Assembly: GCF_040717535.1 (NCBI RefSeq)
Contig: NZ_JBFEFI010000005.1
Span: 186,001 to 250,000, forward strand
DNA: 64,000 bases
Direction: 5' to 3'
Origin: Thalassoglobus sp. JC818
GTDB lineage: Bacteria > Planctomycetota > Planctomycetia > Planctomycetales > Planctomycetaceae
Positions 17,320-26,657 of this stretch are shown here, piece after piece (position 1 is the stretch's first letter; the number at the start of each line of letters is the position of its first letter). Made by a program: the position numbers and the translations under genes. Below the pieces are notes generated by a model that was given only the letters and a program-made list of their open reading frames with translations, made no database searches and was not told where the DNA came from.

Positions 17320-18138
17320 CTAGAATCCGCCTCCGAAGCCGCCACCAATTCCGGTTCCGAAGTTCCCGCCGTTGTTGAACCCGCTCCCGCCGAAGTTGTA
17401 GCCGTTGTTGATCGACTGGTAGTAAGTGCGTTCCGCTTCTCGACCGGTATACCCAGGTCCGTAGGAAGGTGCCACGACAGTTCGAATTTGAGCATCTTCG
17501 TTGCCGAGATCCGTGAGAATTCTCGCGATGAGAGCCCGACGCAGTGCATCCAGCTCCGGATTCGAATTGTTCTCGCTGCGCTCGACGAGGATCGGAAAGG
17601 GCGTGTTCGGCATCCGTGCAGCCACTTCGATAATCTTGTCGCGGCCGTCAGGAGTCAGTCGGGCTGTCTGTGTCACGAAGTCGTTTCGATGGAAGATAAA
17701 GTCGGTCGCTTCCGCGTTCGTTTCCATCACCTGATCGAACGCGCGAACCGTACTCCCCAGTGGAAGCGTCTGCGGCACAGCGTTCGACTTGCGATAGCAC
17801 CAACCACACAGCTTATTGCAACACCCTCCACAGGCATCCTTCGCGATGCTGTTCACCGACTTCTTGTGTTGGCCGCCTTTTCCGTCGGAGTTACACTCCC
17901 CTGCGAGACCGGAATTGCCCTGGCAGGAGAGACCGCCATTTCCGTCGAGGCTGGCATTCGCTCCGTGACAAGCTGAATCGCCGCAGGCCGTTCCGTCGCA
18001 ACCGGCGACGTTGCACTCGAATGAGTCACAGTTCTTGGTCGCTTTCGTGTGTGCGCAGCCGATGAACGCAATCACGCAAGCAATAGCTGCCAGCGACCAG
18101 ATGGATGACGATTTGAATGTGCGCGCATGAATGCTCAT
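17320..18138 (-). CDS. Cys-rich lipoprotein with CpaD-like domain and Gly-rich tail (module A)
   Basis: A 272-residue lipoprotein. The signal peptide ends in lipobox AFIGC after MSIHARTFKSSS. Residues about 35-115 carry twelve cysteines in a Gly/Asn/Ser-rich stretch (CDGTAC, CHGANAS, CGGCCNKLCGWC). The conserved domain (about 145-225) reads FVTQTARLTPDGRDKIIEVA, then FPILVERSENNSNPELD and TVVAPSYGPGYTGREAERTY, ending in a Gly-rich tail (GGGFGGGF). The same domain and tail recur in the lipoprotein at 48608-49186. Both lie just downstream of a CpaC-like secretin, so I infer a CpaD-like accessory. The OmpA-like periplasmic fold is a possible alternative. The start at 18138 gives the best signal. 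Confidence 0.8.
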   Translation of the reverse strand: MSIHARTFKSSSIWSLAAIACVIAFIGCAHTKATKNCDSFECNVAGCDGTACGDSACHGANASLDGNGGLSCQGNSGLAGECNSDGKGGQHKKSVNSIAKDACGGCCNKLCGWCYRKSNAVPQTLPLGSTVRAFDQVMETNAEATDFIFHRNDFVTQTARLTPDGRDKIIEVAARMPNTPFPILVERSENNSNPELDALRRALIARILTDLGNEDAQIRTVVAPSYGPGYTGREAERTYYQSINNGYNFGGSGFNNGGNFGTGIGGGFGGGF

Positions 18139-18378
18139 GTCTGCGACCTTGTCGAAGAAGTAAAGGAATGTCCCGATCAAATTCTGATCGAGAGTTCCCG
18201 GTCGAAACGTATCTGTCACATATCAATTGGAAACGTGATCGAACTCCCTGCCCGCCGAGAACCATTCTCGATGAGTTTTTGAAGATCGATCGTTCCAATA
18301 ACTCTCTCGGCCAACTTCGGCCGTTGTGAATTTCATGGTCGATGCAAGTGCACCGAAGCCGCTGTTGTCTTCAATGTG

Positions 18379-20214
18379 CTATCGATTCGTGCTCGATCGA
18401 TACTGACTGTTGGCTCCCGTCGAGATCGGCGCCATCCCTGGCAAGGTGTGCCCAGACGGACCGGGTGCAATCGGGCGGAAAGTGGTCGGCCCACTGGTGG
18501 GTGGAACCGGAATTTCTACAGGTTCCGAATTCGTCGGAGCTTGTTCTGGTCGGTACTGCTGCGACGGAGAATGCGGCGTTGGTTGGTAGAAGTTGTATCC
18601 CACGTCCTGCCCGTAGCCTTGACCGTTCCCGTAAGGGAGAACCTCATAGTTCCCCATGTCAGGATTTCCTTCGATCCGGTTGTATTTGTACAGATCGTGA
18701 TCGTTGGGATGAGTCACATACCAACCTGGCAACGGTGGAACCTGATCCGGGTCCATCGGCCTGACGATTTCCGGTGTCACGATGATGAGCACTTCGTTCT
18801 CGTCTTCTGTTGCCTGCTTGGCATTAAACAGATAGTTCCCGAGGACCGGGAGTTCGCCCAGCAAGGGAATTCGTGACACCTCAGCTTGTTCTCTTCGCGA
18901 AAACAATCCGCCCAGCACAATCGTTTGTCCTTCACGCAATTCAACTCGCGTTTGAACGCGACGGACATCCAATCCGGGAATTCCACCGACGGAGTTGCTG
19001 TCGTTGATCTTGCTCAGTTCGGGAACGATCTGCATGCGGATCAAATCGTTGTCGATGATGGTTGGCGTCGCGATGATCGATGTTCCGAAACCACGAAAAC
19101 TTGTCTGCTGACCCTGGGCTCCACCAATCCCAACGACTGTTGGAACGGCGAACTCTCCACCGGAGAGAAAGGCTGCTGGCTCGCCGCTCATTGTGACGAG
19201 TCGTGCATCTTCTAGAACACGCGCTGAACCGTTGGAAGCCAGAGCATCAACGATGACGGAGATATCCCCCGCTTCGAAAATCCCAGTCAGAGTGGGAATC
19301 CCATTCGACAGAGTTTGCGTGATGCGCTGGGCTCCGTTGTCGAAGATGACTCGCCAGTCGATTCCCAATCGCCTTAATTGCGATCGGCTCAGCTCCGCGA
19401 TTCGAACTCGAATGGAAACCTGAAAGTCTCCGGGGACTTCGAGCTCGTCAATAATGACTGAAGAGAGATAATCGTTGAGGTCGTCTGAATTCAGACCGTT
19501 GTTTGTCACGGTGCCGACGTTTGCCTGACCGAGGACACCCAGAAATCCGTCGTCCTGAAGAATCACTTCATCGCGAATGATGTTCAGAATCTTCGCTGCT
19601 TCACCCGAGTCACGGGCCTGACCACGGACGATGATCTTCTGAGACATGGGAATCAGATAGACCTTGCTGTTGGGATAAAGCAGTGCCAGCTTTCTTTCGA
19701 TTCGTCCGAATTCAATGCGGCGATTCTCATCGAGACTCGGATCACGAATTGTGGTTACTGTATACATGAGCGGTTGCGAACTGGTTTCGCCATCAGCTTC
19801 TTCGAACCAGAACCAGAGATCGGTCGTGCCGAGTTCCAATCCGAGGATCGAGATTTCATTCTCGCTGAACTGGACGACGTCGATGATGCGTGGATCAGAC
19901 CACGCGATGCGTCGAATTCTCCGCTCAGTAATAACCAACTGGCTTCGGCCTTCGATGACTTCCAGTCGGCGTTCCGATCGGGGCATTGACTGGATTCGTG
20001 GATCGAGTGCACGGCGGGCATCGTAGGTTGCCTGCACTTGGCGAATCTGTGAGGAATCGATGTGCTTTCCGCTGTGAGGCGATTGCGCATACGCCGACAG
20101 ATTACAAAGCGCTCCGCAGGCGCACGCCATGACCGCCACGAATGTCAACCCGCGTACTTTGAACGGTTCCTGCACGCTCTTCGAAAGAGGTTTTTCCTGG
20201 AATCGTGTCGACAT
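18379..20214 (-). CDS. CpaC/RcpA-like secretin (module A)
   Basis: A 611-residue outer-membrane secretin of the Tad/Flp pilus type. After the signal peptide comes the pilus N-terminal domain (about 75-160; RLEVIEGRSQLVITERRIRR, then VVQFSENEISILG and TTDLWFW). A BON/N1-like region (VYLIPMSQKIIVRGQA) and the secretin barrel (about 300-515) follow, with FLSGGEFAVPTVVG, the VELREGQTIVLGGLF strand and LPVLGNYLF. The C-terminus is a Pro/Gln-rich tail of about 95 residues. GGAG lies 9 bases before the ATG at 20214. The lipoprotein gene follows on the same strand. No CpaF ATPase, TadB/C or prepilin is present here. A close paralogue lies at 49330-50907. Confidence 0.92.
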   Translation of the reverse strand: MSTRFQEKPLSKSVQEPFKVRGLTFVAVMACACGALCNLSAYAQSPHSGKHIDSSQIRQVQATYDARRALDPRIQSMPRSERRLEVIEGRSQLVITERRIRRIAWSDPRIIDVVQFSENEISILGLELGTTDLWFWFEEADGETSSQPLMYTVTTIRDPSLDENRRIEFGRIERKLALLYPNSKVYLIPMSQKIIVRGQARDSGEAAKILNIIRDEVILQDDGFLGVLGQANVGTVTNNGLNSDDLNDYLSSVIIDELEVPGDFQVSIRVRIAELSRSQLRRLGIDWRVIFDNGAQRITQTLSNGIPTLTGIFEAGDISVIVDALASNGSARVLEDARLVTMSGEPAAFLSGGEFAVPTVVGIGGAQGQQTSFRGFGTSIIATPTIIDNDLIRMQIVPELSKINDSNSVGGIPGLDVRRVQTRVELREGQTIVLGGLFSRREQAEVSRIPLLGELPVLGNYLFNAKQATEDENEVLIIVTPEIVRPMDPDQVPPLPGWYVTHPNDHDLYKYNRIEGNPDMGNYEVLPYGNGQGYGQDVGYNFYQPTPHSPSQQYRPEQAPTNSEPVEIPVPPTSGPTTFRPIAPGPSGHTLPGMAPISTGANSQYRSSTNR

Positions 20215-20820
20215 CCGATGTCGCTCCTGTTGCCCGACAACTTGTCCGTATCGGCCGAATCGGTCCTTCGCGAGGAACACGTTGATTCCTCGATCGCCGA
20301 TCGCTCCGCCCCCTTCGAGTGGGGAAGGAGTCTTCGGTTGTATCGACACCATTCCGCGAACAGGTCAAACCGAACGAATCGCTGGAACGCGCAATTCCGG
20401 AAACGGAAGGCGCAATCAGAACCACACGATTCAGTCTCCTATCTCTCCTAAACTCACATCTTGAAGCCCAGCAGTGGCTCAGCGACTGAAGCTGTGTTCA
20501 GCATTCGATTGCAGCAAGAATTCAAGGCGCAGGATCGAAGCAACCACGACGCGGCGATAGTTTTCACTGCGTCGGAACAGCAAACTGAGAGACTGATTGG
20601 CGAGTCGCCCAGATCGCTACGGCAGGAAAAGAGTCAGCGCAGACCAATCGCGATCGCGCAGAGATAGGAACGAGGAATGCTGTTAAGACAACCGACGAAG
20701 AGTCTCGGGTAAGATGCGAACATAGTCAAACAAGTGGGCTGATGTGCCACACTCGTTGAACCATCGATTCTCAGACTTCAACGGAATTTGCGATTCCGCA
20801 AGAACACACAGCGGAACGAA
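20215..20820. other. Gene-free spacer
   Basis: 606 bases upstream of secretin A. It must hold that gene's promoter. Several short frames exist, but none shows a ribosome binding site with family resemblance. I see no strong repeat or hairpin. Confidence 0.4.
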
Positions 20821-21045
20821 TTAGTTCAACGCTGGAGTTGTCGTCGAAACCCAAACCCATGTTGTCACAGCAGAAACGATCATCACGACAACGGTGTAGA
20901 AGAAGAACAGGGTCAGCATTTTCCCGATCGCACGACCCGCTTCCGCGTCGTCTGCGTCGAACTGCCGAATCTCTTCTGGACCAAAAGGAGATTCCACATC
21001 TTCCGATGTGTGAGTGACCTGTTCAGAAGTAACCTGTTCAGACAT
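20821..21045 (-). CDS. Small single-helix membrane protein
   Basis: A 74-residue protein with an acidic N-terminal half (MSEQVTSEQVTHTSEDVE, then PFGPEEIRQFDADDAEAG) and one strong membrane helix (about 44-67, LTLFFFYTVVVMIVSAVTTW). The amino-acid pattern and clean topology support a real gene, although the ribosome binding site is weak. Small proteins of this build are common in planctomycetes next to unrelated genes. It follows the Gfo/Idh/MocA gene (start 22202, stop 21123) by 77 bases on the same strand and may be co-transcribed. Function is unknown. Confidence 0.7.
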   Translation of the reverse strand: MSEQVTSEQVTHTSEDVESPFGPEEIRQFDADDAEAGRAIGKMLTLFFFYTVVVMIVSAVTTWVWVSTTTPALN

Positions 21046-21122
21046 GTCGAGAATCCGGGACGTTCCAAATACACGAGGATTGATGTAAATCCGCCAACGT
21101 CCCGATTCTTACGGAAACACCA

Positions 21123-22202
21123 TCACTTGTCGAGTGAGGAATCGCCGGTTCCGGCGGACTCTTCAGGAAAGTCTTCGTCCTTCCATCCCGCGAGCTGCAA
21201 CACATCATCAATTCGAACCGGTTTGCCGTTCTGGCGGATGCTTTCGTCGGCAGCTTCCATGAATGCGTAGATTTCGATGGTTTCACGAGCACTGACTGGC
21301 GGAACGCCTGTTTCGAAGAACTCGACAATCTCGACAACGAGGGGCCCATATCCCTGATACGGTCCCAGAACCTGCGTGCCTTTAGTACCGAAGGCTGTCC
21401 CGCCGTACCCGCGTTCGCCTCGTCGAATTCCGCGAAAGGTCCCAATTCTTCCATCGTCCCACTGTCCGACGACAACGTCAAAATCGTCCGACTTCATTCG
21501 CACGACTTCTTCACATCCGGTTCCCATAACGGTGAAGAGAGCTTCGACACCGTGAATCCCGTACCAGAATAGATCAGGATGCGTTGCTTCCAGCGACGCT
21601 GGGCTGTAAGTGTCGGCACCTGTCACTTCGCCGATCGATCCGTTTCTGACTTCCTGGCCGTTCTTGAGATACCGGAGAGAAGAAGACGAGAAGATTGGGA
21701 CACCTGCTTGCTGAGCTTCCTTGAAAATGGAGACAGCATCCGAGAGTGAACCAGCGATTGGCTTGTCGATGAAAACCGGTTTTCCCGCAGCGAGGACGGG
21801 ACGAATCTGTTCGAGATGCGGACGACCGTCGTTAGTTTCCAACAACACAGCATCAACACGTGTTAGCAACTCATCGATTGAGTCGACGATCTCAACTCCC
21901 ATTTCCTGAAGCTGTTGGGTGTATTGGGGAACGCGTTTCGTGCTCGATTCGATATCCGGGCTGCCTTTGGGATAAGCAGCAACAACGCGACAACCCGGGA
22001 CATGAGCTGGGTTGTCCGCATCGTTCATGACTTTTGTGAACGCCGGAGCATGTGATGTGTCGAGGCCAATGATCCCCACCCGAATCACTTCTTCAGCAGC
22101 AACGAATGAGCTTGAGACCGTCAAACAGACGATCACAGCCAAGGCCAGAAAAGCTTCCTTTACGTGCAGAAATCGTACTTCAATTTGCTTGTGGTTCTTC
22201 AT
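21123..22202 (-). CDS. Exported Gfo/Idh/MocA oxidoreductase
   Basis: A 359-residue NAD(P)-dependent oxidoreductase of the Gfo/Idh/MocA family with an N-terminal signal peptide (AFLALAVIVCLTVSSSFVAA). The Rossmann start is VIRVGIIGLDTSH. The family's EKP motif is present as FIDKPIAGS. The C-terminal sugar-binding half contains the GYGGTAFGTKG strand region. Members act on sugars or inositols, but the substrate cannot be read from sequence. Export points to periplasmic carbohydrate handling, as for many planctomycete members. I start at the ATG at 22202; a TTG three codons upstream is less likely. Confidence 0.9.
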   Translation of the reverse strand: MKNHKQIEVRFLHVKEAFLALAVIVCLTVSSSFVAAEEVIRVGIIGLDTSHAPAFTKVMNDADNPAHVPGCRVVAAYPKGSPDIESSTKRVPQYTQQLQEMGVEIVDSIDELLTRVDAVLLETNDGRPHLEQIRPVLAAGKPVFIDKPIAGSLSDAVSIFKEAQQAGVPIFSSSSLRYLKNGQEVRNGSIGEVTGADTYSPASLEATHPDLFWYGIHGVEALFTVMGTGCEEVVRMKSDDFDVVVGQWDDGRIGTFRGIRRGERGYGGTAFGTKGTQVLGPYQGYGPLVVEIVEFFETGVPPVSARETIEIYAFMEAADESIRQNGKPVRIDDVLQLAGWKDEDFPEESAGTGDSSLDK

Positions 22203-22306
22203 GGTGGGCAACTGGGTCTCTTTGAAAAATCGAGTGGTATCATCACAGGTGTTTGATTTCAGTGAAGTGTTCTGCGGTGCTCCGAAAAAGAAGTTGTTTC
22301 ACCGAA

Positions 22307-23734
22307 TCAAATTCGGATGAAAATTCTTTGACGGAACATCCAGTAACAAATCAGCCAAATCACGAGCGCCACGGAAGTCGCCTGAATCACGGGCTCGAAC
22401 ATGTTGAACAGTTCAGCGCCAGTGAATCTGGAATCAGTCATTCGAGCAACCTGGTCCAATCCTGAATCGATCAACCATCCGAAATGACGGGTCACAATTT
22501 CGCGGTAGATCCAGCCCTTCAACATCTGACCGATCATGTAAACGGCAATCGAGTTCATTCCAATCACGACGAGGGGAAATGCCAGCCGTTTGAGTGACCA
22601 GACGTCAAAGACGAGATAGAAAATCGCCAGCATCCCAATGACGTAGCCGCCGCTGAACAGTGCCCAGGCAGGAGTCCAGATTCGCTTGATGATGGGACAG
22701 CAGGTCGCTCCGGCGATAACACCGAGGAACGTACAAAGCAACGCGGCCCCAACGAGCATCCAGAATGTTTTCGCGCTGCGTGGGGCAGTCATGACAAACT
22801 GGCCGATCATCGCGCCCAACAACATTGTGACGATCGATGGTAAGAAGTTCAGAGTCGTGTATCCGCCGCTATTGAATCGGAAGGGAACCTCATCGGGATC
22901 ATCTTGTTCGGGTCGCGGAAACTGATTCAGAAACCAGACATCAAAGTCAGAGAACGCGTTCCAGTTTTTCGAATACCGTTCGTACGGAGCAGCAAGGATT
23001 TCGCCCCGCTCATAGCTCGCGTTGACCATTTCCGGAACGTACTGACCGGTTGGAGGAGCGAACTGCATGACGCATGTCGTCACGATGAGAATGGCTGCCA
23101 ATGACGCCCATTGCCAACGACGCGACAACTGGAAGATGAGAAACAAGACGAAATACCCGAGGCCAATCTGCGCCAGAACGTTCGTAAAGATCCAATGTGT
23201 CGATGATTCATTTCGGGAATACAGAAACACGCCCAGCAGCACGAGCACGATCGCTCGAATCAACGCGTGCAGAATCATCTTCCAGCGAGATTGTCCCTCT
23301 CGAGATCGACGAGAATACGAGAACGGCATCGCCATGCCGACCATAAACATGAACGCGGGCTGAATCAGATCCCAGAATGAAACTTTCCATTTCGCCCAGG
23401 CATTCCCTTCGCCTGCGTCCATCGATCCCGGAACGAAATTGCTCTGCCACGGGGGATGCTCAAAATGAAAAGCAATCTTCTCGAGCGTTTCGTGATCGAT
23501 GATCGTCCACAACTGACTCGGTTCTTCGGTTCGCGAGAGTGCGTAAATGCCGAAGCCATTGGCAGCCAGCATGATCATGATGAAACCGCGAAACGCATCC
23601 AGTGAAGTCAGTCGAGCAAGCGAGCGACCGGCGGCTTCTGTCGAGGTTTTTTCGGCAACCGCTTTCCCTTGCGGTCGCACAGTCTTATCGGGACGTTTCG
23701 GATCAGGAGTCGACTCTTTAAGTTTGTAGGTCAT
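22307..23734 (-). CDS. DUF5009/NagX-like multi-pass membrane acyltransferase
   Basis: A 475-residue polytopic inner-membrane protein (about 10 helices) related to heparan-alpha-glucosaminide N-acetyltransferase and NagX/DUF5009. The hallmark LTSLDAFRGFIMIMLAANG forms the first helix. IQPAFMFMVGMAMPFSY marks the second, and further hydrophobic helices follow to FRQRIFIRI at the end. Relatives transfer acetyl groups onto amino sugars across the membrane. Here that is inferred from family only. The long periplasmic loop (about 85-130) contains HFEHPPWQSN. I start at the ATG at 23734; an ATG four codons upstream (23746) is possible, and neither has a clear ribosome binding site. It lies 104 bases upstream of the Gfo/Idh/MocA gene on the same strand, which suggests joint sugar metabolism. 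Confidence 0.85.
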   Translation of the reverse strand: MTYKLKESTPDPKRPDKTVRPQGKAVAEKTSTEAAGRSLARLTSLDAFRGFIMIMLAANGFGIYALSRTEEPSQLWTIIDHETLEKIAFHFEHPPWQSNFVPGSMDAGEGNAWAKWKVSFWDLIQPAFMFMVGMAMPFSYSRRSREGQSRWKMILHALIRAIVLVLLGVFLYSRNESSTHWIFTNVLAQIGLGYFVLFLIFQLSRRWQWASLAAILIVTTCVMQFAPPTGQYVPEMVNASYERGEILAAPYERYSKNWNAFSDFDVWFLNQFPRPEQDDPDEVPFRFNSGGYTTLNFLPSIVTMLLGAMIGQFVMTAPRSAKTFWMLVGAALLCTFLGVIAGATCCPIIKRIWTPAWALFSGGYVIGMLAIFYLVFDVWSLKRLAFPLVVIGMNSIAVYMIGQMLKGWIYREIVTRHFGWLIDSGLDQVARMTDSRFTGAELFNMFEPVIQATSVALVIWLICYWMFRQRIFIRI

Positions 23735-24066
23735 CCGGTTGCCCATCAATGTTGATGTCCGTGAAGTCACGGTCAGAATTGTCGGAGAGAAATGTTGATT
23801 GCACAACTCCCACGATCTGATTCAGAAAGATTTGTCACAACTTCCTTCCTCTCAGGCAGAAGCCAACGGCAATGCATCATCGAAGTTTGTTTCGCGCATG
23901 CTTTGTCATCATCAATGGGACGCATACACTGCGTGGATCGATGAGTCACTGAGTCGGTCGTGAGTGATCGACTGTTTGACTCTGTTGCCGTACATTTCGA
24001 AATGGTTGAATACAGCTTCTCATCTTGTCATTGCAGACGCACGGGTTGGGCTGAGACCGAGAGTGG
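23735..24066. other. Gene-free spacer between divergent genes
   Basis: 332 bases between the DUF5009-type gene (minus) and the Ate1-type transferase gene (plus). It should hold both promoters. I see no gene or distinct repeat in it. Confidence 0.4.
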
Positions 24067-24813
24067 ATGATGACTTCACCGCTTCCAGAAGAATTGCTGC
24101 GAACACGGGAAACGCCGAGAACCTGTTCTTACTTAAGCAATGAAACAGCCTGCCTTGAATACAGACTGTTTCGGCAACTTCGTGGGAGTCAGGTCGAGTT
24201 CCTTTTGAGTAGAGGTTGGCGACGCTTCGGGATCAATTTCTTTCGTCCCACATGCTCAAACTGTACGAAGTGCGTTCCGATTCGGATCAAGGTCGCCGAC
24301 TTTCAACCCAGCAAGAGTCAACGTCGAGTCAAGCGGAAGAACTCGCATATCACCGTTGCAAGAGCTTCACCAACTGTGAGTCGAGAACACCTCGACCTCT
24401 ACCATCGCTGGCACGAAGACATGACGGATCGTCGCGGCTGGGCGGAATCTAATTCGACTGCTGAAGAATACGCGTCCGGGTTTCTCTCTGGACATTTTGA
24501 CTGCTTGCATGAGCTCCGGTACTTCGACGGTTCTCAACTTGTCGGAGTCGGGTTGATTGATGTCCTTCCGAATTCGCTATCGAGCGCGTATTTCTACCAC
24601 GATCCCGAATGGCGGCCGCTTGCGCCAGGAACGTTTTCGCTGCTTTGTGAAATCGCTTTGGCGAAGCATATTGGGGTTGAATACGTCTACCTGGGCTATT
24701 GGATCGAAGAATGCCCATCGATGGCCTACAAGAATCGATTCCCCCCTTCGGAGATCCTGACAGAGTTCGTCGACGACAACGATGAACCAACTTGGAGAAT
24801 GATTTCGAGTTGA
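24067..24813 (+). CDS. bpt: Aspartate/glutamate leucyltransferase (bacterial Ate1-type, Bpt)
   Basis: A 248-residue cytoplasmic aminoacyl-tRNA-protein transferase of the Ate1/Bpt family. It would attach Leu to N-terminal Asp or Glu and so mark proteins for ClpS/ClpAP degradation. The N-terminal domain has ACLEYRLF and the Cys-rich GINFFRPTCSNCTKCVPIRI block. The C-terminal GNAT-like domain has LVGVGLIDVLPNSLSSAYFY, then GTFSLLCEIALA and the family signature YVYLGYWIEECPSMAYKNRF. Length is typical. The first of two adjacent ATGs is used. No clpS or clpA lies in the window. The assignment of Leu rather than Arg transfer rests on the bacterial family, not on a visible residue. Confidence 0.92.
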   Translation: MMTSPLPEELLRTRETPRTCSYLSNETACLEYRLFRQLRGSQVEFLLSRGWRRFGINFFRPTCSNCTKCVPIRIKVADFQPSKSQRRVKRKNSHITVARASPTVSREHLDLYHRWHEDMTDRRGWAESNSTAEEYASGFLSGHFDCLHELRYFDGSQLVGVGLIDVLPNSLSSAYFYHDPEWRPLAPGTFSLLCEIALAKHIGVEYVYLGYWIEECPSMAYKNRFPPSEILTEFVDDNDEPTWRMISS

Positions 24814-24956
24814 GTTGAAGCAAAATTGTCGACGGGCTAACGTCAGACAGACATGACAATGGATGGTGCTTTTTGACGCGCGCCCAACGTTCGATGCGAA
24901 GAGATGCTTGACTTCGCCCCATCCGCCAATCACGACGAAACGAATTGAGGACTGCG

Positions 24957-25907
24957 ATGGACCTGTTGACAACGCTTGATGGTTCGATGATGCAAGGATT
25001 CTTCCCCGCTGGCTGGGATCTTGCGAGGATTGACGGCTGCGTTGATGATGATCCAAACACAATTTCCAATCGTCAGGAGTGGTGGAACGAAAAGTTTGAA
25101 TTGATTCCGTGCGAAACATTGAGCGATTTCGACACCTTCATGGGACACGAAATCGCGATGACCATTCGTCGAGCGAGGGAAGCTGGCAAACAACTCGCGA
25201 TGATCCTTCCCGTCGGGCCGATGGGAATGTATCGCTGGGCTGTCTTCTTCCTGAAAGAATGGGGAGTGAACTGCGATCACGTACATGGCTTCAACATGGA
25301 TGAGTGGAGCGACGCTGAAGGCAACACGCTAGACAGTTCCTCAACAGGAGCGTTTCAATACGCGATGGAACAGGCGTTCTACGGACCGCTCGGAGATTTA
25401 ACCGTTCCGAAAAACCAGCGGAACTTTGCAACGACTGAGAACCTGCCGACTTATGCGGAGAAGATAGAAAAGATTCGCTCAGGTGGCGGAGATCTCGCCG
25501 TCGTGTTCGGAATCGGAAGAGTCTGCCACATCGCGTTCTGGGAACCGCAATTCGCAGGCGAGTATGATTCTGAAGACGATTGGAAGGCAGCGACTCATCG
25601 AATTGGAGCCAAGCTGCATCCATTGACGATCGAACAGAATGCGATCACAAGCTTCAAAAGCCGCACAACGAAGGTTCCCGCTTTCGCCAACACCATCGGT
25701 CCAGGACTGTTCCTGAATGCTGACCATATTATTGGAGGAGCAGACGGAACACTGGCGCGTGGAATGCAATGGCAGGGATTAAGCCTTTGGATGACGCTTC
25801 GCCATGAGCCCACGCCGTGGATTCCATCGACCTATATGCCAACTCAGCCCGGTCGACTCTTCTATCTCACAGAACTGGCTGGCCCACTTGAAGCGGAATG
25901 CAACTAG
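24957..25907 (+). CDS. Atypical NagB-family glucosamine-6-phosphate deaminase homologue
   Basis: A 316-residue homologue of glucosamine-6-phosphate deaminase/isomerase. The substrate-binding block GFNMDEW is at 111-117 (Asp115 matching E. coli Asp72) and HIAFWEP is at 191-197 (His191 and Glu196 matching His143 and Glu148). But the GGVGNDGH loop is GIGRVCH, so the catalytic Asp141 equivalent is Val189, and the phosphate loop PTGGTP reads PVGPMG. It may therefore act on another substrate or be inactive as a deaminase. GAGG lies 6 bases before the ATG at 24957. It follows bpt by 143 bases on the same strand. Confidence 0.82.
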   Translation: MDLLTTLDGSMMQGFFPAGWDLARIDGCVDDDPNTISNRQEWWNEKFELIPCETLSDFDTFMGHEIAMTIRRAREAGKQLAMILPVGPMGMYRWAVFFLKEWGVNCDHVHGFNMDEWSDAEGNTLDSSSTGAFQYAMEQAFYGPLGDLTVPKNQRNFATTENLPTYAEKIEKIRSGGGDLAVVFGIGRVCHIAFWEPQFAGEYDSEDDWKAATHRIGAKLHPLTIEQNAITSFKSRTTKVPAFANTIGPGLFLNADHIIGGADGTLARGMQWQGLSLWMTLRHEPTPWIPSTYMPTQPGRLFYLTELAGPLEAECN

Positions 25908-26222
25908 CCAGCTCAATAGCTTCTTTGTTGTCAGCTTGACTGTCTGAAGCAGTTCGAGTTCTGATTGCGCTCGTGGATTCGCGAAGTCTGTGACGAAAAA
26001 TGCCCTATCCGGCAGGAACCGCACAACCGTCACAGTCGTCATCGATTTCGTGAGTGGATTCGCCCACGTCTGTTGTTCGCGGGGAATGCGTTTCGCCGAC
26101 TCTTCATCGAGTCGTCTGGCACAACCGCCCGAAAGTGAACAGACGGGATAACGTTTCCAGTTAGATTTCGACTTGGTCCGAACGTTGTTCCATTCAGTTC
26201 ATTGGACAACGGAGACGCGACC
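25908..26222. other. Gene-free spacer
   Basis: 315 bases before the small protein at 26223. It has a cacaaccg motif twice, near 26020 and 26120. I see no gene, terminator or strong dyad. Confidence 0.35.
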
Positions 26223-26426
26223 GTGCTGGAATTCATTCAACAGCTTACAGACGACCAGACAGCTGTCGTTGGATGTGTGGGAGCGATCATGGGAGCGACT
26301 CTAACGCTCATGATCAGCTTCCACTCGAATCCACAAAATCGACAACAGGCAAAGAGCCTCTCCGCTTCGAAGAAGCTGGAAGTGGTGAACAAGGAACAAC
26401 AACCTCAGCGACGTCGTGCGGCCTGA
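26223..26426 (+). CDS. Small membrane protein
   Basis: A 67-residue protein starting at GTG 26223 with GGAG 8 bases upstream. One probable membrane segment (about 13-34, AVVGCVGAIMGATLTLMISF) is followed by a basic, Gln-rich tail ending QPQRRRAA. I do not recognise a family. An alternative TTG at 26202 adds seven residues. The composition and the binding site argue for a real gene, but small size makes this uncertain. Confidence 0.5.
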   Translation: MLEFIQQLTDDQTAVVGCVGAIMGATLTLMISFHSNPQNRQQAKSLSASKKLEVVNKEQQPQRRRAA

Positions 26427-26657
26427 CGCCTCCTTCAGGAAGCTGCTCAGCCTTGCATCGACTTCCTCCTCGTTCCCCGTGCGATTCCTCTGAATCGACG
26501 ATCGAAGATGGTCCGCTCAGCCGGATTGACCACTTCCCGTCGAATCATAAATTCCTCGCAAAGACATGGCGGATGTTGTCTTATGGGAATCTGGGGCGTT
26601 AAGCTGTCATCGTGTTGATTACTCTCTAAGACTCAATTGATTCAGAAGGAATCAAAA

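Noticed and set aside
17296-17976. 226-codon plus-strand frame opposite the module A lipoprotein
   Set aside because: Composition rich in Arg and Ser as expected for an antisense shadow of the Gly/Cys-rich gene.
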